Below are positions 1-9,500 of a stretch of DNA of 14,569 nt, piece by piece. Under the pieces are notes generated by a model. That model saw nothing but the letters and a program-made list of their open reading frames with translations. It was not told the origin of the DNA and made no database searches. The stretch spans positions 43,898-58,466 of the forward strand of contig CAMPET010000249.1 of the NCBI GenBank assembly GCA_946803715.1, written 5' to 3'. A program made the position numbers and the translations under genes. The DNA comes from Beroe ovata (Eukaryota > Ctenophora > Nuda > Beroida > Beroidae). The first letter of the stretch is position 1; each line of letters starts with the position of its first letter.

Positions 1-407
1 GAGGGGGTGTGGAGGAGAGTGGAGAGAGTGGTAAGAGTGGAGGGGATAAGAGTGGAGGGGGAGGGGAGGGAGGGAGGGAGTTAGAATGAGTAAGAGTGGG
101 GAGCAAAGTGGCGACCGGGGATTGGGGGAGAGTGGAGGGAGTGGGTTTAGAGTGGGAGTAAAGAGGGAGTGCGAGGAGAGTGGGGGAGGGAGTGAGTTTA
201 GAGTGAGTAGTGTGGTAAGAGGCAAAAGTGGTGGAACAGTGGTAGTGGGGAACGTGGAGTGAGAGTGGTAAGTGTACGAGAGAGTGGGAGGGGCACAAAT
301 GAGAGATCAGGTAGCCGGTGGGATGTGAGGAGAGAGAGAGAGAGAGGGGGAGTGAGCAGAGAGGGGGAGTATCCAGCTATAGAAAGAGAGGGGGAGTGAG
401 TGTGTAC
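1..407. repeat. GA-rich low-complexity intron after exon 26
   Basis: Purine-rich on the plus strand (GTGGAGGGAG, GAGAGAGAG runs), so pyrimidine-rich on the coding strand. Irregular decay of short units such as GAGAGTGG. No exon seen. Confidence 0.85.
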
Positions 408-596
408 CTGGTCCTCCTGTAGCCTGTTCTTCTCAATAGCTAGGAAGTGCTGTAGGAAGTACTCAGAGAACCCAGCCAGGGTGGGAGTGAGGTTGAGAAG
501 TCGGGTGTTCGACACCAGGGTGTGGTTAGTGGGCTTCTTGTTGCACACAATGTGTAGTCTGAAATCAGGCGATCCAACTACTTCCTTCTCGGCAAT
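408..596 (-). CDS. Dynein exon 26: AAA5-AAA6 transition, last exon in window
   Basis: IAEKEVVGSPDFRLHIVCNK, KPTNHTLVSNTRLLNLTPTL, then AGFSEYFLQHFLAIEKNRLQ. Matches 'IxYxPDFRxYLTTKLxNPxYxPExxxxxTxxNFxxTxxGLxxQLLxxVxxxExPxLExQ'. Acceptor CCTCTCCCAG|ATT; donor GACCAG|GTACAC, phase 0. The next exon lies beyond base 1. Confidence 0.92.
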
Positions 597-3500
597 CTGG
601 GAGAGGGTGGGTGAGGAGAGGTGAGACACCATATTGCTGTTTGGTATTGCACTCAGTATTAGTAGTGAGGGATGACTCACCAATAGCTTTACAGGATCAG
701 ATTTGGTGAGGAACTCAGCACTCTTGGTGATCAGGTCTTTGAATCTGGTATCCTCTTGCATGAGCTGATCATCCACTTCAGTAACTACTAGGATCTTACC
801 TGTGAGGTGTGAACAACGGTTACTTTGGTACTGGTAAGGACAATACCATTCAGGCCATGGCTACTGGTTACCAAAATATCATAGTCAATGGTTGCAGTGG
901 TAACTGGTTCACAATATGTGGATGTATCACTAGAGATGCACGCTTGAACAGTGATCACGGTATATGACCCACCCTCTGTAATTGCCGACTCAAGGATAGT
1001 TTTCAGAGAGCAGTGATAGTAGGAAACAGTGACTAGTTCTTTTTCTTGATGTAGGTTCTTCAGCCAGTGTTCGCTGACACCCTCACTATCGAATATCAGC
1101 AACCACCTGATGGTGTTAACAGTGTTAACAGATATGCTGATCACAGTGTTAACATGATGTTGATGACACACTGTTACTCACTGAGGGATGAAGGAGTGGG
1201 TGGCGAGCATGGTGTTTTCCATGAAGTGAGATTCCCGTGGTAGCAGCTGGGCAGTCCACTCATATCTCACTGTATCGCCCATGATAAAGTCCACCAGTTC
1301 GTCTTGGTTCAGCAGCTGACCCTCAGCACCAATATCCTTACACACTTCCTTGATGTTGTCGAATAGCTCCTTCCTAGCTTCACCTACACAGTGTGACAGT
1401 GTCATCATTGTGACACCTGATGTCACCTGTCACAATGAGACAGACACTCACTATACTCACCTATGAGTGATCCGCAGTATGCTAGGAATGCAGCACCGAG
1501 GATACAGTTTGCAATGACAGTCAGGTGGGATTGGTGGTTGTCGACAACTGCACTCCACGCCTCTCTCTGACTCTTCAGCACAGAGGTCAAGGAGGACATG
1601 GCTCGCAACTTCTCTCTGATACTCTGACAGTCCGTCTGTAGTGACCGCTTCTTTACCACTGCCTGTTCATACTTCAGCTGTAGATCCTTGATCTCCACCT
1701 GCATGATAAGTCATGAGTTGAGGAGCCTCACATAGACACAGACACGGACACACAACGCACACACACAACGCAAACACACACACACACATACACACACACT
1801 CACACACACACACAGACACGGACACACAACGCACACACACACACACACACACAACTATCTCACCTCAAGATTAGCTACTGCCTCCTCAGAGTGTCCATCC
1901 TCCATTGAGGCCTGGTCAGCAGCTTCTCGTGCCATCTTCTCCTCTTCCTCTATTTCCTGTAGTTTTGGGTCATAAGAGATCACGCTGCACTATCCCCGAC
2001 CTCGTTATTGTGGATAATTGAATAATTGATAGAGCTCATCAGTCACAGTGCGTGTGTTAACTTCGTGAGTCAGGAGAAAGAGCAGATATTTGGCATGATC
2101 GGCGTACCCCCGATTAATGGTCACTGCGACTCACAGATAGCAGAGTTTGGAGGCTCTCTGTCTGCTCTCTGGCAATACGTAGGAGTCCATGAGCATGGTG
2201 ATATGAGAGCAGGGCTATCATGAACGTGTAGATAAACCCGACTTTCTCAGATGCGTACGATACTGCCGCTTCGTCCAGCTTCCCTATACTCCTGTCAGCT
2301 GTGAAGAGTGGGGCTAAGAGTAGGGTGTGACGTTGGGAGTGGGGTTTGGGAGTGTGGGGTGTGGCACAAGGAATGTGGTATGCGAGTGTAGTGAGGATTG
2401 GGTGGAGTGGGGTGAGGAGTGAGGTGAGGAGTGACGGAGTGTGGGGTGTGACAGAATGCTGGATTGCGGAGTGAGGGTTTTGAAGAAAACTCCGGGTTAT
2501 ATTAGAAGAGTACAGTAAAATGGAGACAGACATGATAGTCCAGTGAATGACCATGCCCGTATACATACTACATAGGGGGCTTGTGAGTTTTGGGGGGACA
2601 TGAACTATTGATGGAAATGTATCATGGACCATGGGGGTAATGCATGGAAGTTTTAATGAAATTCAAGTGTCACTAAGGTGGAATGCAAGTGCACTTTTAT
2701 AGATAAAGCAATAATTCTATGATTGTAAGATGATGTAATAAGTTTGGATGATTTCCAAACAGTTCACGCGATCACGGGGATCAAGGTACAGGGATCACGG
2801 TATATGACACATGTTGTCACTGATGACACCACTGATGACGTGCAATGTGACACCACGTAAAACACCATGCTCGACAGACACACTAGCACACACTCTGTTG
2901 TAGGCTGTTATACTGCAGCACTGCAAGGGCTGGAACATCACTGCTACCTAATTTCTTATCCACCATCGCACTGCCCGTCTCTATTGATTGCCGGCGGGCG
3001 GCCATGCTCGCCCTCGGCTCCTTCACTACAGTCTCACCCTCTATACCGAACTCGTCTGTGAACGAGTGGGTCATGGAGAAAACCACGAGAGAGGCAATGG
3101 GGTAAGGGGCTGTGTTAAGGAGCTATAGGGCCCCTATAGCTCCCTTACACAGCCCTGTATCAGGGGGGATTGGGGCTCGGGGCTGTGTAAGAGAGCGATA
3201 GGGGGATTGGGGTACAGAAAAGCTATATTGATAGAGAGGGCAACAAGAGGGGTTCTGGTACTGTCCAACCTGTTGCTCTCTTGAGGAGGTTTTCAACTGT
3301 CTCTACAGTCTTATCCTTGAGTCCACTCTCCCATGATAGTGTGCTGATAGCATCCCTCGCTCCTTGGGCATCTTGCAGAGCACCCTGTCAGTGGGCAAAA
3401 CTATTACAGAGAGAGAGAGAGGGTGAAGAGGGAAACGGGACATAGGAGAGGCCGGGGTGTGCCACTGTGCCGTGTAGAGAGAGGGAGGGGGGTGGAGGGG

Positions 3501-6500
3501 AATGGGACATAGGGGAGCGGAGAGAGGGAGGGGTGTGGAGGGAGGGAGGGGTGTGGAGAGAGGTGCGATCCCACACAAATTCGTAGCCCCTACAAAACAC
3601 AGGAATTATCACCTGTACGATGAGCCACTGTTCCCTCTCTTTCTTCTCCTTCTTGTCCGTCTCAGCAGGCTTGCTGGCCGCAGGGGGTACCTTGATCCTG
3701 TGTTTTGTCTTCCTCCTCCCCTCCTTAGCCAGATCAACATGGGCTGCAGCTGTCTCCTCCTCAACAGGTTGCTATAGAGACACGTGAATTGGTGAGTCTC
3801 ATGTCGGAAATACTGGTGAGGAGGTAAATGTGAGATGGTGAGGGGAATGCTAACTCACCATCGGTACGGCAATATCGTCAGGGAGCCTGCCCTCTGCTTG
3901 GAGCATCTTCACAAACACATTCATGATGGTGTTCACCAAGAGGGGAGGACTCGGCATCACTCGGATACTCTCCAAACAGTTCTTGTCGAGCGGCTCGAAT
4001 GCAGATTCAACCTGGAAACAATTGTCAGGTCTGACTTTGCATCATGATGTGCTGCTGTGGTGAGGGAATAATCATGATGCTAGTTTTCCTCATCTTCCAT
4101 CATCTTCACAACCATACTTACCCAAATATCCTCACCAATATTCCCAATATATCCTCACAAACACATCCTCACCTTCAGTTTGTGTTTATTGAGGACATCA
4201 GTCACTGCTTCCTCCTCTGACTTTGCTGCATCCAACTGAACCTGTATCTTATCTTTCCGCTTCTTTCTCCTCTCCTCCTTTGTCAGCTTGGGATCGTAGT
4301 CGTCCTCCAGAAACTCATAGATATCATCGTGATCCTCCTGGGAGGTGAGGAGTAGGAGGTGAGGAGTGGTGTGGGGAGTAGTGTGGGGAGTAGTGAGAGG
4401 AGTGAGGGGTGGCGACTCGTGGTGAGGGATGGTAAAAATTGGTGAGTGGTGGTGAGGGGTGGTGAAAATGAGAATTGGGGTTGAGATGATAGGGCAAGTG
4501 TAGGGGTGAGGAATTGAGGTGAACTGTGTGAAGGTGTGTCCGTGACACTATGAGTTATACCAGTTGTGATTGGAGCACTTGTAGACTAGGTAGGAGACTA
4601 CTCTCACACCCCAACTGTGCTTTTATCTTCTCCAGAGCAGCACTCTTCTTGGTAAGTTGCTTCAGCAACTCTTCAACCTGGGGGGGATAGATGTGTAATG
4701 TGTTGCTAGCAACCATCATACAACCAGCAGGGTGTGTACACAGCGGGTTGAATCTGAGAATTGCAATTTTTCGGCTCAATGTCGACACCATATCCTGTAA
4801 TACCTCGACTTGGGTCTGGGCCAGGACCTGCTCTCCACTGAGAATAGCCTCGTTCATCTTCCTACACGAGTCCACCATGGCCTTGATAGTGAGCAACGCT
4901 TCACTGAGAGAGAATGTCATGTCACATAGAGTGAGGAGAGTGGTATCACGATGGGTAGATATACTATATAGACTGGGACCAAGATCTGGGCTAAATCCCG
5001 ATCAATCTGCATGTCACTCACTTGTGTACAGAGAGTTTATCATTCTCAGCCTTGCTCTTGCTCTTGTAGAGAGCAATGAAGTAATCCAGGAACTGTTGGT
5101 ATACTTTGGGACCGACCAGAACACTCTGTAATATGAAATGAGAAGTCTTGTTATACCCTTGTTGCTCACTTCCCTGTTCACTCATAACTCAACACTCGAC
5201 AACCGTGTCACTCACCTCTCTTATCCAGAAACTTATTATTCACATCTCCCCACCTTCTTTACTCACCCTCCTCTTCTTCGTGGTAACTTGCCTCTCAACT
5301 GAATAGCCTCTCACTTTTTCTTTCCGACTCACCACTCTCCCTGACCTCAGAACTCACCACTCTCCCTGACCTCGCAACTCACCACTCTCCCTAATCTCGT
5401 AACTCACCATTCTCCCTCACCTCACAACTCACCACTCTCCCTAACCTCACAACTCACCACTCTCCCTGACCTCTCAACTCACCTCCCCGGGAGTATCCTG
5501 GAGTCGTGAGAGCTTGATGCACTCGATGAGAGTGTTCTGTTTGTGAGCCGGACTCCCCGCAGAGATCTTCTCCCAGGGGTGGGGCGCGAGGTGGGATTGT
5601 ACCAGCGTGTGTATGTTCGCTATCACCTGCACCAACTGGTCCCTGCACGTGGTGAGGGGGAATAGGTGAGGGATGGATGTGGGGGAATAGGTGAGGGATG
5701 GGTGGGGGGAATAGGTGAGGGGATAGGTGAGGGATGGGTGAGCGTGCATTTCTACAGAAAAAAGACCACTTATTTCTTCTAACATCATGGCCGTATATCC
5801 TTCTCATCAAATGCAATATGAGTACGAGCCATATATTTCGTGGCTAAAATCTTTCTAAGATGCCATTCCATGATTCCAATTCTACATTTGAGATGCATAG
5901 TTGACAAACGCTATTCATTTACTCCCTGATATACTCAATGCCAAATCGCACAGGTGAATTTCTATACGACGCGAATACTCTACAGCTTATTGGTCGTAGC
6001 TCTTCAATTTCACAGTTTTACCCTTTTACCTGTGTTCTATGCTGCCTTCGTGATGGATTATATCGCGGGCACATAAACCCGCTCACTTTGTCCCGCTTGC
6101 GGGCATATGACATGTGCCAGTGATGAATTATCACAGCTAGGCGGGTCGATGAATAATTCGGGGCCTCCTTGCGTTCAGTAAATCTCAGATTAGATGAATA
6201 ATTCATCTTAAAATCTTGGTAGAATTACTAGTCCAGAGTCCTCTATAATAGCTCTGTACGAGGATTGTGCCGCTAGAATGGGCATGGTAATCACTAAAGC
6301 AGTGGAGTTTGCGTTATGGCAGCCCCAATTAAAATATCATCATTACTCATAAGTGTGAAATTAATCGTAATGATTAGTTGATCATGCTTTGACTATATCG
6401 TAGAAGTCGCCTTGAAGTGACCGCATGCCCTGATTTGTGATTGATGTTGAATAATTCAACTTGAATTGGCACAGTACCAAAGACTATGGTAATTGGTAAT

Positions 6501-9500
6501 TGATATTCACTATTCACTAATTGATATTCACTATTCATGACCAAATCCTGTTCAGCCCCATTAAAATCCCATTAATAATTGCATTTTCCAAGAATATTCA
6601 TATTTTGCAGATTTTTGACACAATCATGTGTGTTACTGTCACCGATCACTCCCACAGATCTACTCACGTTTCGTTGGGTTCCAGGTTTGCTATCTGTTTG
6701 GAAGATATGTAGTAAGAGGAAGTGCTGGTGAGTGCTGTCTTCGGCCATTCCATCATCCACGACACTTGGCACAGACTCAACAGTCCCTTGAACTTCCTAA
6801 TGGGAGTATAGGTGTTAGGTACAAACTGGTCGGGTTTTGACTAACTTACTAGCTTACTAGCTTGACTAGCTTACTAGCTACTACTACTACTAAAGCTTCG
6901 TTTCCCGTTTGTCTGAGGGTGAGAAATGGGACTGATAGGGATCAGGGTCTGATAGGGGCTCAGGATGATTGATCATGGATCGGCCTGAATGGACCCCCTA
7001 CTCACGCGCTAGTAGTGTTGAGATATGGGGAATCGGGCTCGATGCAGATCACAATCCTAAGATTTCTCTTCACTCGTAGAGAGAAGAACTGTATAGGATC
7101 AGAGAGCAGTTCGGGTGCTTCTCGTCTCATTACCACCTGTGCAGATTAGGATATGAGAGGTGAGGTGAGGAGAGGTGAGGAGGAGGAGGAGACGAGTGGT
7201 GAGGGGGGAAAGGAGGGTAGAGAGAGGGAGTGAGAGGGATTGTAATGAGTGGAAGGAGTGAAAATGAGTGGAGGGAGTGAAGGACCAGGGTTGAAGCTCA
7301 TCATCACAGGGATGAGATTGAATAGTGAGTGCATTATAAAGTAAGAACTAGAGGTATCATATTCAGCTTGTTTGTGAGAAGAGGGGGATGTAAGGAGGAG
7401 GGTAGAGGGAGGAAGTGAAAATGAGTGGAGGAAGTGAAAATGAGTGGAGGAAATGAGGGAGTTATGGTGGAAGCTCCCCTGTACCTGTAAACTCTGTAGG
7501 AGTCCCTCCATCTCATCGTTAGTGAAGAGGAATGGTATTTCACCCGATATGAGAGCACTGTTTAGCTTCTCCATCAGATCCTCCTCGTGGGCTATGTTAC
7601 TCTGAGTGGAGAGTTAGTGGAGAGTTAGTGGACAGTTAGTGGAGAGGTAGTGGAGAGTTAGTGGAAAGTTAGTGGAGAGGTAGTGGACAGTTAGTGGAGA
7701 GTTAGTGGAGTGTTAGTGGAGAGTTAGTGGAGAGTTAGTGGANTGAGAGTGTTCTGTTTGTGAGCCGGACTCCCCGCAGAGATCTTCTCCCAGGGGTGGG
7801 GCGCGAGGTGAGATTGTACCAGCGTGTGTATGTTCGCTATCACCTGCACCAACTGGTCCCTGGAGGTGGTGAGGGGGATAGGTGAGGGGTGGGTGAGGGG
7901 GATTGGTGAGGGATGGGTGAGCGTGCATTTCTACAGAAAAAGACCACTCACTTTTTCTAACATCATGGCCGTATATCCTTCTCATCAAATGCAATATGAG
8001 TACGAGCCATCTATTTCGTGGCTAAAATCTTTCTAAGATGCCATTCCATGATTCCAATTTAAAAAAAGAGATGCATAGTTGACAAATGCTATTCATTTCC
8101 TCCCTGATTTTCTCAACGCAAATCGCACAGGTGAATTTCTATACGACGCGAATACTCTACAGCTTATTGGTCCTAACTCCTCAATTTCACAGTTTTACCC
8201 TTTACCTGTGTTCTATGCTGTCTTGGTGATGGATCATATCGCAGACACAATGTCTGATACATCAACCCGCTCACTTTGTCCCGCGTGCGGGCAAATGACC
8301 AGTGATGAATTATCACAGCTAGGCGGGTCGATGAATAATTCGGGGCCTCCTTGCGTTCAGTAAATCTCATATCAGATTAGATGAATAATTCATCTTAAAA
8401 TCTTGGTAGAATTACTAGTCCAGAGTCCTCTATAGCTCTGTGCGAGGATTGTGCCGCTAGAATGGACATGGTAATCACTAAAGCAGTGGAGTTCGCGTTT
8501 TGGCAGCCCTCATTAAAATAACATCTTAACTCCTAAGTGTGAAATTAATCGTAATGATTAGTTGAACATGCTTTGATTTGATCATAGAAGTTGCCTTGAA
8601 GTGGCCGCATGCCTTGATTTTTGATTGATGTTGAATAATTCAGCTTGAATTGGCACAGTACCAAAGACTATGGTAATATTCATTATTCATGACCAAATTC
8701 TGATTGAGTTCAACCCAATTAGAACCCCATTGATTATTGCATTTTTGACACAATCATGTGTCTGACTGTCACCGATCACTCCCACAGATCTACTCACGTT
8801 TCGTTGGGTTCCAGGTTTGCTATCTGTTTGGAGGATATGTAGTAAGAGGAAGTGCTGGTCAGTGCTGTCTTCGGCCATTCCATCATCCACGACACTTGGC
8901 ACAGACTCAACAGTCCCTTGAACTTCCTAATAGGAGTATAAGTGTTACAATCTGGTCGGGTTTGACTAACTGACTAGCTTACTATAGCTTCGTTTCCCGT
9001 TTGTCTAAGGGTGAGAAATGGGTCTGATAGGGATCAGGGTCTGATTGGGGGCTCAGGATGATTGATCATGGATCGGGTTAGTTTTTGCATGACTCGACCC
9101 CCTACTCACGCGTTAGTAGTGTTGAGATATGGGGAATCGGGCTCGATGCAGATCACAATCCTCAGATTTCTCTTCACTCGTAGAGAGAAGAACTGTATAG
9201 GGTCAGAGAGCAGTTCGGGTGCTTCTCGTCTCATTACCACCTGTGCAGATGAGGAGAGGAGAGGTGAGGAGAGAAGAGGAGAGAAGAGGGGAAGGGAGGG
9301 GTGAGGAGAAGAGAGGTGAGGAGAGGTGAGGAGGGGAGAGGTGAGGAGAGGAGAGGTGAGGGGGGGAGAGGAATACAGCTGTTATTATATACGATTGACG
9401 AGTTGACTACATATCAATGATATCCAGATATCATAGACGGCCTATTTGTGAGAGGGTGAAAAGGAGGGCAGCGAGAGAGGGACGGAGTGAAAATGAGTGG

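Larger units (their letters stand above)
5643..6667. other. 1,025-nt intron 10-11, left copy
   Basis: From the exon 11 acceptor it holds GGTGAGGGATGGGTG-type repeats to about 5740, then the plus-strand nested candidate, then AT-rich sequence with GATGAATAATTC motifs. A direct repeat TTGATATTCACTATTCA at 6500-6538 is absent from the right copy. Confidence 0.75.
5527..7613. repeat. Left copy of a 2.1-kb duplicated block
   Basis: Collinear with 7744-9920: four dynein exons, their three introns and the nested (+) strand candidate gene, in the same order and orientation. Exons differ by a few per cent, mostly silent. Introns differ by many indels, mostly in low-complexity tracts. Homology stops at 7613/9920, just upstream of exon 8. 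Read as an alternative haplotype. Confidence 0.9.
7860..8797. other. 938-nt intron 10-11, right copy
   Basis: Counterpart of 5643-6667; contains the better-preserved nested candidate. Lacks the TTGATATTCACTATTCA duplication and the TTCCAAGAATATTCATATTT stretch of the left copy. Confidence 0.8.

Noticed and set aside
400-624. Plus-strand open frame of 74 codons
   Set aside because: Exact antisense of dynein exon 26; the minus-strand reading has the family motifs.
1667-1852. Cys/Val-repeat open frame on the minus strand
   Set aside because: Translation of the CA microsatellite; it sits in an intron.
2114-2632. 172-codon minus-strand frame
   Set aside because: Only its last third is exon 20; the upstream part translates low-complexity intron DNA.
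4691-5131. Plus-strand open frame of 146 codons
   Set aside because: Antisense of exons 12-13 and the introns beside them; no recognisable protein and no start context.
7967-7985. U12-type donor ATATCCTT in the nested candidate
   Set aside because: No convincing branch site or AC/AG partner conserved between the copies.
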